Of a stretch of 64,000 bases of DNA, positions 38,382-48,000 are shown piece by piece. The DNA is from Microbacterium laevaniformans (lineage in GTDB: Bacteria > Actinomycetota > Actinomycetes > Actinomycetales > Microbacteriaceae). The first letter of the stretch is position 1. Every line of letters begins with the position of its first letter. A program made the translations under genes and the position numbers. The notes beneath the pieces are model-generated. The model was not told the origin of the DNA and searched no databases. It worked only from the letters and a program-made list of their open reading frames with translations. Location: positions 868,001 through 932,000 of the forward strand of contig NZ_JAFBCE010000001.1 in NCBI RefSeq assembly GCF_016907555.1, written 5' to 3'.

Positions 38382-39022
38382 CGCCGCAGCCCCAGCGCGC
38401 GCTCGAGATCGAGCTGACGTTCGACGTCCACGGCGACACCCCGCTGCCCGACCTGTCGGGTCTGCCGGATGTCGCCGTCGTCGATGGGCCCGCGCGTCGC
38501 GACCTCGATGCCCGGTACTTGGACGTGCCGGGCTTCGCCCTGGGGCGCGCCGGCTACGCGGTGCGCCGCCGCACCGGAGGACCGGACGAGGGATGGCACA
38601 TCAAGGGGCCCAAGACCGCCGACGGCGGGCGGCTCGAGACGCACTGGCCGCTCGATGAGGCGCCAGCGAGCGCGCCCGCCGGTGAGGTGACCGTCCCGGA
38701 TGCCGTCGCCGACGCCGTGGCCGAGATCGCCGCCGGAGACCTGGCGCCGATTGCCCGCATCGTCAACGACCGCCATGCCTACGCCCTCCGCGACGAGGTG
38801 GGCGCGCTCGTCGCGGAGTTCGTCGACGACCACGTCGTCGCGACCGACGAGGTCCGCGGTGTGCAGACGACGTGGCGCGAGTGGGAGTTCGAGCTGGGTC
38901 CTGCCGCGCCGGCCGACGGTGCCCGCACCGCGCTCTTCGACGCCGTCACCGCCGCCGTCGCGGCGGTCGGCGGACGCCCCGCGGCATCCGATTCGAAACT
39001 TGCCCGCACCCTCGGACTCTGA
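38378..39022 (+). CDS. CYTH-domain protein (214 aa)
   Basis: GTG start in GTGA overlap. The opening ALEIELTFDV stands at the ExExK signature of CYTH (triphosphate tunnel) enzymes, here ExExT; RDLDARYLDVPGFALGRAGYAVRRRTGG and GWHIKGPK are the next strands, with ELGPAAP-type ends. No CHAD domain is attached. Such enzymes hydrolyse tripolyphosphate or similar triphosphates; substrate uncertain. Confidence 0.8.
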   Translation: MTPQPQRALEIELTFDVHGDTPLPDLSGLPDVAVVDGPARRDLDARYLDVPGFALGRAGYAVRRRTGGPDEGWHIKGPKTADGGRLETHWPLDEAPASAPAGEVTVPDAVADAVAEIAAGDLAPIARIVNDRHAYALRDEVGALVAEFVDDHVVATDEVRGVQTTWREWEFELGPAAPADGARTALFDAVTAAVAAVGGRPAASDSKLARTLGL

Positions 39023-39105
39023 CGCTCGTCGGTCCCGTCCGGTCGCTTCCGCCTGCGGATGACGTCGAGAAGGGACCGACGAACGTCACTCGGATGCCGG
39101 AAACC

Positions 39106-39144
39106 ACTGACGCCGCCCCCGGCTTCGGTTGGGGCGGCGTCAGT
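39106..39144. terminator. Bidirectional hairpin between the CYTH gene and lpdA
   Basis: Perfect 14-bp stem ACTGACGCCGCCCC / GGGGCGGCGTCAGT with an 11-nt loop in the 156-nt gap between two convergent genes; it can stop transcription from both sides. Confidence 0.8.
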
Positions 39145-39178
39145 CGTAGGAGTCAGCGTACTCCAGAGCTCACGGAGC

Positions 39179-40579
39179 TCAGAGGTTGATCATGTGTCCC
39201 GCGAGACCGTGGAAGGCCTCCTGCAGAGCCTCGGACAGCGTCGGGTGGGTGTGCACGTTGCGCGCCAGCTCCAGAGCGGTCAGGTCCCACTTCTGGGCGA
39301 GGGTGAGCTCCGGCAGCAGCTCCGACACGTCGGGGCCGATGAGGTGGCCGCCGACGAGCTCGAGGTGCTCGGCATCCGCGATGAGCTTGACGAAGCCGAC
39401 CGGCTCGCCGAGGCCGTGCGCCTTGCCGTTGGCCATGAAGGGGAAGGTCGCGACCTTGTACTCGCGTCCGGTCTCCTTGTACTGCGCCTCGGTGTAGCCG
39501 AACGACGCCACCTGCGGCGAGCAGAAGGTCGCACGCGGCATCATGCGGTAGTCGCCGAGGGCCATGGTCTCCGCGCCACCGATCGTCTCTGCGGCGACGA
39601 CGCCCTGCGCCTCGGCGACATGGGCGAGCTGCAGCTTGGCCGTGACGTCACCGATGGCGTAGATGCCCTCGACGTTGGTACGCATGAAGTCGTCGATCTC
39701 GATGGCGCCGCGCTCGGTGAGCTTCACACCGGTGTTCTCCAGGCCGAAGCCCTCGACCCGGGGAGCGAAGCCGATCGACATGAGCACCTTGTCGGCTTCG
39801 ATCGAGCCCTGCGCGCCGCTCTTGTTGTCGGTGTAGGTCACCGTGACCTTGTCGCCGGAGTCGACGACCGACTCCACCTTGGTCGAGACGAGGAGGTCGA
39901 CGCCGAGGTTCTTGTACTGCTTCGCGATCTCCTTCGAGACGTCCGCGTCCTCGTTCGGGAGGGCGCGGTCGAGGAACTCGATGATCGTGACCTTCACGCC
40001 GTAGTTCGTCATGACGTAGGCGAACTCCATGCCGATGGCGCCGGCGCCGACGATGACGATCGAGTTCGGCAGGTCGCGGGTGAGGATCTGCTCCTCGTAC
40101 GTCACGACGTTCTCGCTCAGCGTCACGCCCGGGAGCAGGCGCACCGTCGAGCCGGTCGCGATGATGACGTTGTCGAAGGTGACCTCTTCGGTGGAGCCGT
40201 CGCTCTTGGCGACCGAGATCGCCTTGGGGCCGGTGAAGGTGCCCCGGCCCTCGAACTCGGTGACCTTGTTCTTCTTCATCAGGTAGTGGATGCCCTTGAC
40301 GCGGCCGTCGGCCACGACGCGCGACCGGTCCCACGCCGTGCCGAAGTCGAGGCTGAACTCACCAGTGATGCCGAAGAAGTCGGCCTTGTGCTTCAGGGTG
40401 TGGGCGATCTCGGCGTTCTTCAGGAGCGCCTTGGAGGGGATGCAGCCGACGTTGAGGCAGACACCGCCCCAGTACTTCTCTTCGATGATGGCGACGGACT
40501 GGCCGAGCTGGGCGGCGCGGACCGCCGCGACATAGCCACCAGGGCCGGCACCGAGGACGACGACGTTGAAATGAGGCAT
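39179..40579 (-). CDS. lpdA: Dihydrolipoyl dehydrogenase (466 aa)
   Basis: E3 subunit that reoxidises lipoyl groups of 2-oxoacid dehydrogenases with NAD+. FAD-binding [17 protein letters not shown] at residue 10, redox pair [19 protein letters not shown]-binding [12 protein letters not shown], active-site His in [22 protein letters not shown] box six bases before the ATG, overlapping the end of the upstream gene, indicates a leaderless promoter. No other subunits are nearby. Relevant to garA (43 kb), which controls the 2-oxoglutarate dehydrogenase system. Confidence 0.95.
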   Translation of the reverse strand: MPHFNVVVLGAGPGGYVAAVRAAQLGQSVAIIEEKYWGGVCLNVGCIPSKALLKNAEIAHTLKHKADFFGITGEFSLDFGTAWDRSRVVADGRVKGIHYLMKKNKVTEFEGRGTFTGPKAISVAKSDGSTEEVTFDNVIIATGSTVRLLPGVTLSENVVTYEEQILTRDLPNSIVIVGAGAIGMEFAYVMTNYGVKVTIIEFLDRALPNEDADVSKEIAKQYKNLGVDLLVSTKVESVVDSGDKVTVTYTDNKSGAQGSIEADKVLMSIGFAPRVEGFGLENTGVKLTERGAIEIDDFMRTNVEGIYAIGDVTAKLQLAHVAEAQGVVAAETIGGAETMALGDYRMMPRATFCSPQVASFGYTEAQYKETGREYKVATFPFMANGKAHGLGEPVGFVKLIADAEHLELVGGHLIGPDVSELLPELTLAQKWDLTALELARNVHTHPTLSEALQEAFHGLAGHMINL

Positions 40580-40588
40580 GCTCTCAGC

Positions 40589-41167
40589 CTAGTCCTCGGG
40601 GGTGGCTCGGGACTTCCGCAGAAGCACCGCCACGAGGGCGCCGAGCGCGGCCGCGACCACCAGGCCGAGCAGCACCCAGACGAACACCGGAACGCCTGCG
40701 TCGCCGCTCGATGTCGGCGTCGCCGTCAGCGTCTGCGTGGTCGTCGTCTCGCCGGTCGACGGGCTCTGCGTGGCACCGCCGGCGACGGTGAACGTGTACT
40801 GCCCCGCGACCGGGTGGCCGTCGCTGGAGACCACGCGCCAGGTCACCGTCACCGGGCCGGACGCGTTGCCGGCGAGCCCCTGTGTCAGATGCGTGCCGTC
40901 CAGCGTCGGATCGCCGTCGGTGAGCGAGGCTCCCGCGGCATCCGTGACCACGACCTGCGTCGCGCCGGGCTCGTCCATCAGCACGCCGCTGAACGTCATG
41001 GTGATCTGGGCGGGCAGTGCGCCGACGTCGGCGTTGATGCTCGGGTCGGCGCCGATCAGCTCATCATGCGCCCAGGCAGGAGTGGCCACGGCGATGGAGA
41101 GCCCTCCGAGCAGGAGCGCGACGAGGCCGACCAGGACCGAACGGAACGTATGAACTCTGTGTGACAT
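40589..41167 (-). CDS. CopC-domain copper protein with signal peptide and C-terminal membrane anchor (192 aa)
   Basis: ATG 41167 has GAGGAC 5 nt upstream. A signal peptide ending TPAWAHD leaves the mature His at the N-terminus, as in CopC copper sites; ELIGADPSINADVGALPAQITMTFSG and VTWRVVSSDGHPVAGQYTFTV are the CopC blocks. A Thr/Ser linker is followed by a helix (VFVWVLLGLVVAAALGALVAVLL) and RKSR. YcnJ/PcoD fusion is absent. Acts at the outer face in copper binding or uptake. Divergent from the Cys/Met-rich gene. Confidence 0.88.
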   Translation of the reverse strand: MSHRVHTFRSVLVGLVALLLGGLSIAVATPAWAHDELIGADPSINADVGALPAQITMTFSGVLMDEPGATQVVVTDAAGASLTDGDPTLDGTHLTQGLAGNASGPVTVTWRVVSSDGHPVAGQYTFTVAGGATQSPSTGETTTTQTLTATPTSSGDAGVPVFVWVLLGLVVAAALGALVAVLLRKSRATPED

Positions 41168-41268
41168 CACGTCCTCGACCCTATCCGCGCCTGTTGTGCG
41201 CCGGGTCGGAGTCCTAGCATGGCGGCAGGCGAGCGTCGCGCTCGCCGTGACCGGAAGGACGGTGCGAG

Positions 41269-41667
41269 ATGGACGCCAGGATGATGGAAGCGATGGCCGG
41301 CGAGATGTCGATGGCCGAGATGCCCGCGATGGATGCCGCGGTCATGCAGGCCTGCATGGACGCCTGCGCCGCCTGCGAGCAGGCATGCACGGTGTGTTCG
41401 ATGCAGATGATGGACTGTGCCCCGTCGTGCATGAACTGCGCAGACATGTGCAACACCATGATGCGTGCGATGCTGCGGATGCCGGGCATGACGCCGGCGT
41501 CGATGATGGCGATGCTCGACGCCTGCATCGCGATGTGTCAGACCTGCATGGACATGTGCATGATGCACGCCGACGACAGCGCCGTCTGCGCCATGTGCGC
41601 GGACTCCTGCCGCGCCTGCATGGACGCGTGCATGGCCGTCAAGGACGCGATGATGGCCGCCGCCTGA
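41269..41667 (+). CDS. Cys/Met-rich four-helix copper-storage-like protein (132 aa)
   Basis: 18 Cys and about 33 Met in 132 residues, spaced as CxxxC along four predicted helices (ACMDACAACEQACTVC, CAPSCMNCADMC, CIAMCQTCMDMC, CAMCADSCRACMDAC), the pattern of Csp/DUF326 proteins that hold many Cu(I) ions inside the bundle. No signal peptide, so cytosolic. AAGGACGG lies about 7 nt upstream of ATG 41269. Divergent from a CopC-domain gene, which supports a copper role. The N-terminal segment is unusually Met-rich (MMEAMAGEMSMAEM). Confidence 0.85.
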   Translation: MDARMMEAMAGEMSMAEMPAMDAAVMQACMDACAACEQACTVCSMQMMDCAPSCMNCADMCNTMMRAMLRMPGMTPASMMAMLDACIAMCQTCMDMCMMHADDSAVCAMCADSCRACMDACMAVKDAMMAAA

Positions 41668-41689
41668 GCGGGCCTCTGTCTCTCGCGGC

Positions 41690-42034
41690 TCAGCCCACGA
41701 GCACGTTGTAGAGTCGTCCCCCTGCGTGGAGGGCGTGATAGCGCGGGTGGAGTGCCACGGGCGCGCCCTGCGGCACGGACGCCGCGGCCCCGGATCCGTT
41801 CCACAGTTCGATCTCGCGGCCCTCCAGAGTGAGAACGGTGAGCGTGCCATCCGTCGTGGAGTGCACCGCGATCGCGTCGACCCACTCGCTGGGCGTGGCC
41901 GACACCAGCCTCGACTGGATCAGGTGGACGGCGTGACCGGCGGCGAACGAGGAGCAGGATCCTCCTGTCGCGCACATGCAGATGGCATCCTGACGCACCG
42001 GGTCGGGCGTGAGGCGGTTCTGCTTCGCGGACAC
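41690..42034 (-). CDS. Unknown 114-aa protein with a Cys cluster
   Basis: GTG start (MSAKQNRLTPDPV) with GAGAGGAA 5 nt upstream. Has DAICMCATGGSCSSFAAGH near residue 16, then a beta-rich part (TLTVLTLEGREIELWNG, APVALHPRYHALHAGGRLYNV). No membrane segment or known family. Convergent with the copper-storage-like gene, 22 nt apart; a metal-related role is possible because of the cysteines but unproved. Confidence 0.65.
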   Translation of the reverse strand: MSAKQNRLTPDPVRQDAICMCATGGSCSSFAAGHAVHLIQSRLVSATPSEWVDAIAVHSTTDGTLTVLTLEGREIELWNGSGAAASVPQGAPVALHPRYHALHAGGRLYNVLVG

Positions 42035-42240
42035 GGGGTTCCTCTCGTGGACGCCGCCGGTGTCGGCGGTGCGATCAGGCTACGTCGGGCGGATCGCCGG
42101 CCACGCGGGCGTCGTCACACATCGACACACGCCGCCGTGTTCACCGCTCGGCGACATCGGGGAGCACGCTACGCGAAACCGCGTCGTGCGCGGGGGTTCG
42201 CAGCCCGGGCCGATCCGTTAGGGTGAAGGGGAAGGAGGCC

Positions 42241-42735
42241 ATGGTGGAAGAGAACGCTCGAGACGCTGGTGTCAGCGGTATCCGACGTGACGCCGGGAGT
42301 GGCGGCTCCGCCGACACCACCCAGACGTTCGGTCACGACTCCGACCTGTCCTTCGTGCCGTTCGGCACAGATCTGACGGACGTGGAGCGTGAGGCGATCG
42401 ATGCGCTTCCGTCGCGCGCCGCGCTGCTGCTCGTCCGCTCTGGCCCCACGGCGGGCGCGCGCTATCTGCTCGACACCGACGTCACCACCGTCGGGCGCCA
42501 CCCCGAGGCCGACATCTTCTTCGATGACGTGACCGTCTCTCGTCGTCACGCGGAGATCACCCGCACCGGCGCCGTCTTCGAGCTCGTCGATCAGCGCTCT
42601 CTGAACGGCAGCTACGTCAACGGCGAGCGCGTGGACCGCGCCGTGCTCGTCGACGGCTCCGAGGTGCGCATCGGCAAGTTCCGTCTCAACTTCTTCGCGT
42701 CGCCGGCCGACCGCGGTCAGGTGACGAGCGGGTGA
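42241..42735 (+). CDS. garA: FHA-domain signalling protein (164 aa)
   Basis: GarA/OdhI homologue: binds and inhibits 2-oxoglutarate dehydrogenase unless phosphorylated by PknG/PknB-type kinases. The phosphoacceptor motif TTQTF is at residues about 26-30, followed by the FHA domain with TVGRHPEADIFFDDVTVSRRHAEI and SLNGSYVNG. ATG 42241 with AAGGAGG upstream. Next gene (overlap 4 nt) is the MerR regulator, the same order as Rv1827-Rv1828 in mycobacteria. Confidence 0.92.
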   Translation: MVEENARDAGVSGIRRDAGSGGSADTTQTFGHDSDLSFVPFGTDLTDVEREAIDALPSRAALLLVRSGPTAGARYLLDTDVTTVGRHPEADIFFDDVTVSRRHAEITRTGAVFELVDQRSLNGSYVNGERVDRAVLVDGSEVRIGKFRLNFFASPADRGQVTSG

Positions 42736-43415
42736 GCCCGGCTGCCTCGCCCCGTGGACGTGCGTCGTCCTCGGGTTATCTCAGCATTGGTCAGGTGCTC
42801 GCACGCCTGACGCCGGAGTTTTCCGATCTCAGCGCGAGCAAGCTGCGCTACCTCGAGGTGCAGGGCATCGTCACGCCGCTTCGCACCGAATCGGGGTACC
42901 GCAAGTTCTCGCCTCTCGACGTCGAGCGACTGCGCACGGCGCTCACGCTTCAGCGCGACCACTACATGCCCCTTGCGCGAATTCGCGAGTATCTCGACGA
43001 ACAGCACGGCGGCACCGTCGCGCCGCCGGCGACGGCGTCCATCGTCACCGCCCCGCGCCGCTACCGCCGCGAGGAACTGTTGCAGACGGCAGGCGCGTCG
43101 GCGGCGCTGCTGAACGATGCCGTGCGCGCCGGGCTCATCGCGGCAGCCGACAGCTACGACGAGAAGACACTCGGCGTGCTGCGGGCGCTCGTGGCGCTCG
43201 ACGGGCACGGCATTCAACCCCGGCACGTGCGGGGCATCCGGCAGGCCGCGGAGCGCGAGGTCGCGCTCGTGGAGAGCGCTCTGACACCTCTGCTGCGGCG
43301 CTCGGATGCGGTGTCGCGCGCACGCGCGAGCGAGCTCGCGCCCGAGCTGCTTCGTCGCCTGGACGAAGTGCGCGCGGCGTTCGCGCACGCGGCGCTCGAC
43401 CGCATCGCGCCGTGA
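42732..43415 (+). CDS. ftsR: MerR-family regulator, FtsR/Rv1828-like (227 aa)
   Basis: GTG start overlapping the garA stop. N-terminal winged HTH: SIGQVLARLTPEFSDLSASKLRYLEVQG, ESGYRKFSPLDVERLRTAL; C-terminal half is helical. In corynebacteria the homologue next to odhI activates ftsZ. The usual intervening nuclease-domain gene (Rv1829) between the two MerR genes is missing. Confidence 0.85.
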   Translation: MSPAASPRGRASSSGYLSIGQVLARLTPEFSDLSASKLRYLEVQGIVTPLRTESGYRKFSPLDVERLRTALTLQRDHYMPLARIREYLDEQHGGTVAPPATASIVTAPRRYRREELLQTAGASAALLNDAVRAGLIAAADSYDEKTLGVLRALVALDGHGIQPRHVRGIRQAAEREVALVESALTPLLRRSDAVSRARASELAPELLRRLDEVRAAFAHAALDRIAP

Positions 43416-43518
43416 CGGCGACGCGACACGCCGAGCGTCGGGATGCGGATGTCGTTGCCGCAGGCACTCTGCTGATCTACCGTGGAGGAAACGACGCACT
43501 GTCCACATGGAGGCGAGC

Positions 43519-44064
43519 ATGACCGCGCACGATGCGCCTGATGAGGTCCGCTTCGCCACCGAGCTGCTGTTCACCGACGGTCTGCCGCAGATGGATGACG
43601 AGGTCGGCTACCGCGGTGCGGTCGCCGCACGCGCAGCCGGCATCACCTACCGTCAGCTCGACTACTGGGCGCGCACCGAACTCGTCCAGCCCACCGTCCG
43701 CGGCGCCAGCGGTTCGGGATCGCAGCGTCTCTACGGCTTCCGCGACATCCTCGTGCTCAAACTGGTGAAGCGGCTTCTCGATACCGGCATCTCCCTGCAG
43801 CAGATCCGCACGGCGGTCGAGCAGCTTCGTGCCGCCGGCATCCGCGATCTCGCCGGCACCACGCTGATGAGCGACGGCGCGTCCGTCTATCTCTGCACCT
43901 CGAACGACGAAGTCATCGACCTCGTCAGTCGAGGGCAGGGCGTGTTCGGCATCGCCGTCGGCAAAGTGCTGCACGAGGTCGAATCGACCTTGCTCGACTT
44001 CGATCCGCAGGCTCCGGACCCCGTCGACGAACTCGCCGCTCGTCGCGCCGTCAAGTCCGCCTGA
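43519..44064 (+). CDS. Second MerR-family regulator, Rv1830-like (181 aa)
   Basis: ATG 43519 has GGAGG 6 nt upstream; ATG 43507 is also in frame but lacks it. HTH: YRGAVAARAAGITYRQLDYWARTELV followed by RLYGFRDILVLKLVKRLLDTG, then LQQIRTAVEQLRAAG and an effector-like end (SVYLCTSNDEVIDLVSRGQGVFGI). Conserved beside garA/ftsR in actinobacteria; targets unknown here. Confidence 0.85.
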   Translation: MTAHDAPDEVRFATELLFTDGLPQMDDEVGYRGAVAARAAGITYRQLDYWARTELVQPTVRGASGSGSQRLYGFRDILVLKLVKRLLDTGISLQQIRTAVEQLRAAGIRDLAGTTLMSDGASVYLCTSNDEVIDLVSRGQGVFGIAVGKVLHEVESTLLDFDPQAPDPVDELAARRAVKSA

Positions 44065-44104
44065 GACGCGTCGACGCGCTGCGTTTCCACTCCCGTCTGC
44101 GGCG

Positions 44105-44123
44105 GCGCTCGCTCAACGACCGG
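44105..44123. repeat. Short copy of the 33.6-kb palindrome core
   Basis: GCGCTCGCTCAACGACCGG, matching the inner arm of the 33597-33679 palindrome, in the 68-nt gap between two convergent genes. Possibly a remnant or terminator arm. Confidence 0.5.
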
Positions 44124-44132
44124 TCGTGAGGC

Positions 44133-44939
44133 TCAGGCGCGCTGCTCGCCCGCGGTGATCCGGCCCGTGCGCATGACACGGTCCAGCAGTGCGTCGAAGT
44201 CTCCGGCGAGCTCCTGAGCCGAGTCGCCCGGCCAGATATGCAGGGGCTTCGCGGCGCCCTGCGCCTGCTGCAGCGACGTGCGCTCGGGCAGCTGTGGCGA
44301 CAGGACGAGCGGACCGAACATGTCGCGCAGCTCCTTGATGCGGAACTGGTGCTCGATCGACTGCGGCCGCACGCGGTTCACGACGATTCCGAGCGGCTGC
44401 AGGCGCGGAGACAGACCACGACGGATCTCCTCGATCGCGCGCAGCGCGCGGTCGGCGGCGGCGACCGAGAACAAGCCCGGTTCGGTCACCACGATGACCC
44501 GGTCAGAAGCCGCCCAGGCGGTGCGCGTCAGCGCGTTGAGCGAGGGCGCGCAGTCGATGAGCACGAGGTCGTAGTCGGCCTCGATGGTGGCCAGAGCCTC
44601 TTCCAGCTTCCAGACGTCGCGCACGCTCGGGTGCGGGCCGTCGAAGTTGATCGCCGACGGGCTGCCGATCATGACGTCGATCGTGCCCGGGTGCACCTTG
44701 GCCCAGCCGCTTGAGGTGATGGCCTGGCGGACCACCTTCTCTTTGGGGTTGGCGAGCACGTCGGCCACGTTCAGCCGGCCGGCCACCTGGATGTCCATGC
44801 CCGTCGATACGTCAGATTGCGGGTCGAGGTCGACGACGAGAGTCCGCACCCCTCGGGCGAACGCCGCGGAGGCGAGGCCGAGAGTCACGGTGGTCTTGCC
44901 GACACCCCCCTTGAGTGAGGAGACGGAGAGTACGTGCAC
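44133..44939 (-). CDS. ParA-family ATPase (268 aa)
   Basis: GTG start. Deviant Walker [20 protein letters not shown] at residues 7-25, Walker A' TLVVDLDPQSDVSTG, Walker B YDLVLIDCAPSLNALT. No ParB gene is adjacent and no parS-like site was seen, so a role in chromosome or protein positioning remains open. Divergent from pyc. Confidence 0.88.
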   Translation of the reverse strand: MHVLSVSSLKGGVGKTTVTLGLASAAFARGVRTLVVDLDPQSDVSTGMDIQVAGRLNVADVLANPKEKVVRQAITSSGWAKVHPGTIDVMIGSPSAINFDGPHPSVRDVWKLEEALATIEADYDLVLIDCAPSLNALTRTAWAASDRVIVVTEPGLFSVAAADRALRAIEEIRRGLSPRLQPLGIVVNRVRPQSIEHQFRIKELRDMFGPLVLSPQLPERTSLQQAQGAAKPLHIWPGDSAQELAGDFDALLDRVMRTGRITAGEQRA

Positions 44940-45055
44940 GAGGCTCTACGTTACCGTCCTCTAGGCTGTGAGGACACTCAGGCCCTCGTGAAAAGGGGGC
45001 TCGTCGGGGAATCTGGTCTCTCGGCACTCGGGAGCCGCTCGGAGAAGAGGTCCGC

Positions 45056-48000
45056 ATGTTCCGCAAGATCCTGGTGGCCAACCGCGGAGAGATCGCGATC
45101 CGTGCTTTTCGTGCCGCCTTCGAACTGGGTGCGCGGACGGTGGCGGTCTACCCCTACGAGGACCGGTACTCGCTGCACCGGCTCAAGGCCGACGAGGCGT
45201 ACCAGATCGGCACCGTCGGCCAGCCCGTGCGCGCGTACCTCGACGTCGATGAGATCATCCGCGTGGCCGAGCAGGCGGGCGCCGACGCCATCTACCCCGG
45301 CTACGGCTTCCTCTCGGAGAACCCCGAGCTCGCCGCGGCAGCCGCGCGCAGCGGCATCGTCTTCATCGGTCCGCCGTCCCGCGCGCTCGAGATGGCAGGC
45401 AACAAGGTGACCGCCAAGGAGCACGCGATCGCCGCCGGCGTGCCGGCGCTGCGCTCGACGCCCGCGTCCGATGACGTCGACGATCTCGTCGCGCACGCGG
45501 ACGAGATCGGCTTTCCCATCTTCGTGAAAGCCGTCGCCGGCGGCGGCGGACGGGGCATGCGCCGCGTCGAGAGCGCGGCGCAACTGGCCCCGGCGATCGC
45601 GGAGGCGATGCGCGAGGCCGACGCCGCGTTCGGTGACGCCCGCGTCTTCCTCGAGCAGGCCGTGCAGCGGCCGCGCCATATCGAGGTGCAGATCCTCGCC
45701 GACAAGACGGGCGAGACGGTGCACCTGTATGAGCGGGACTGCTCGGTGCAGCGGCGCCATCAGAAAGTCGTCGAGATCGCGCCGGCCCCCAACCTCGCCC
45801 CCGAGATCGCCGCGGCGCTGCACGCGCACGCGATCGCGTTTGCCCGGTCGATCGCCTACGAGAATGCGGGAACGGTGGAGTTTCTGCTCGAAACGGCAGG
45901 CCCTCGCGCCGGCGAGGTCGTCTTCATCGAGATGAACCCGCGCATCCAGGTCGAGCACACGGTGACCGAAGAGGTCACCGACGTCGACCTCGTGCAGTCG
46001 CAGATGCGGATCGCCGCGGGCGCGACGCTCGCCGACCTCGGACTGCGTCAGGATCAGATCCGCCTGCGCGGGGCGGCGCTGCAGTGTCGCATCACGACCG
46101 AGGACCCGACGCAGGGCTTCCGTCCGGACACGGGGAAGATCACCACCTACCGTTCGCCGGGCGGCGCCGGCATCCGCCTCGACGGGGGGACGACGGCCGC
46201 GGGTTCCCAGGTCAGTGCGCACTTCGACTCGCTGCTGGCCAAGCTCACGTGCCGCGGACGGGACTTCGGCGCCGCGGTCGTGCGATCGCGTCGAGCCCTC
46301 GCCGAGTTCCGCATCCGCGGGGTCTCGACCAACATCCCCTTCCTGCAGGCGGTGCTGGACGATCCCGCCTTCGTGGCCGGTGACGTCAGCACGTCGTTCA
46401 TCGATGAGCGCCCCGAGCTGTTGCGTGGTCGCGGGTCGAAGGACCGCGGATCGAAGATCGTGGCGTGGCTGGCCGAGACCACCGTCAACCGTCCGCACGG
46501 AGAGATCCCCGCCGTCACCGACCCGCGCGCGAAGCTCCCGTCCGTCGATCTGTCCACGCCTCCTCCTGCCGGTTCGCGACAGCGCCTTCTCAGCCAGGGC
46601 CCGGCCGGGTTCGCGGCGCAGCTGCGCGCTCAGACGCCGCTCGCCGTCACCGAGACGACGTTCCGAGACGCACATCAGTCGCTGCTGGCCACGCGCGTGC
46701 GCACACGGGACCTGGTGACGGTCGCGCCCTACGTCGCCCGGTTCACCCCTCAGCTGCTCTCGGTGGAGGCCTGGGGCGGCGCCACGTACGACGTCGCGCT
46801 GCGCTTCCTCGGCGAAGACCCCTGGGAGCGGTTGGACGCTCTGCGCGCCGCTCTGCCGAACGTGGCGATCCAGATGCTCCTGCGAGGCCGCAACACGGTG
46901 GGGTACACGCCCTACCCGACGCGCGTGACCGATGCCTTCGTCTCGGAGGCCGCGGCATCCGGAGTGGACATCTTCCGCATCTTCGATGCCCTCAACGACG
47001 TCTCCCAGATGCGCCCCGCGATCGACGCCGTGCTGCACACCGGCACCGCACTCGCCGAGGTCGCCCTCTGCTACACCGGCGACCTCCTGTCACCGACCGA
47101 GGACCTCTACACCCTCGACTACTACCTGCGCGTGGCGGAGCAGATCGTGGATGCCGGGGCGCACGTGCTCGCCGTCAAGGACATGGCAGGGCTGCTCCGC
47201 CCGGGCGCCGCCGCCCGCCTCGTGCGGGCACTGCGCGACCGCTTCGACCTCCCGGTGCATGTGCACACGCACGACACCGCCGGCGGACAGCTCGCGACCC
47301 TGCTGGCCGCGGCCGCCGCGGGCGCCGACGCCGTGGATGCCGCTGCGGCGCCGATGGCGGGAACGACCAGCCAGCCCTCGCTGTCCGCGCTCGTCGCCGC
47401 CCTCGCGCACACCGAGCGCGACACCGGACTCGACCTGGGTGCCGTCTCGGAACTCGAACCGTACTGGGAGGCGATGCGCCGCCTCTACCGCCCGTTCGAG
47501 TCGGGTCTTCCCGGGCCGACGGGACGCGTGTATCGGCATGAGATCCCCGGCGGTCAGCTCTCGAACCTCCGCCAGCAGGCGATCGCTCTCGGCCTGTCGG
47601 AGGACTTCGAGCTGATCGAGGACATGTACGCCGCCGCGGACGCGATCCTCGGGCGCGTCCCGAAGGTGACGCCCTCCTCGAAGGTCGTCGGCGATCTTGC
47701 CCTGCACCTCGCCGCGGTGCGCGCAGACCCCGCCGACTTCGCCGAGAACCCCGATACCTATGACATCCCCGACTCCGTCGTCGCCTTCATGGCGGGGGAG
47801 CTGGGTGAGCTTCCGGGCGGCTGGCCGGAGCCGTTTCGCACCAAGGTGCTGCGTGGTCGCGAGATCCGCGGCGGGATCACCGAGATCTCCGACGCCGATG
47901 CCGCGAACCTCGAAGCCGACAGTGCGACCCGGCGCGCCACACTGAACTCCCTGCTGTTTCCCGCCCCCACGGCGGCCTTCCGGGAGACCCGCGACACCTA

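Noticed and set aside
41168..41268. CueR/CsoR-type operator between the two copper genes
   Set aside because: Only weak promoter-like boxes; no convincing palindrome.
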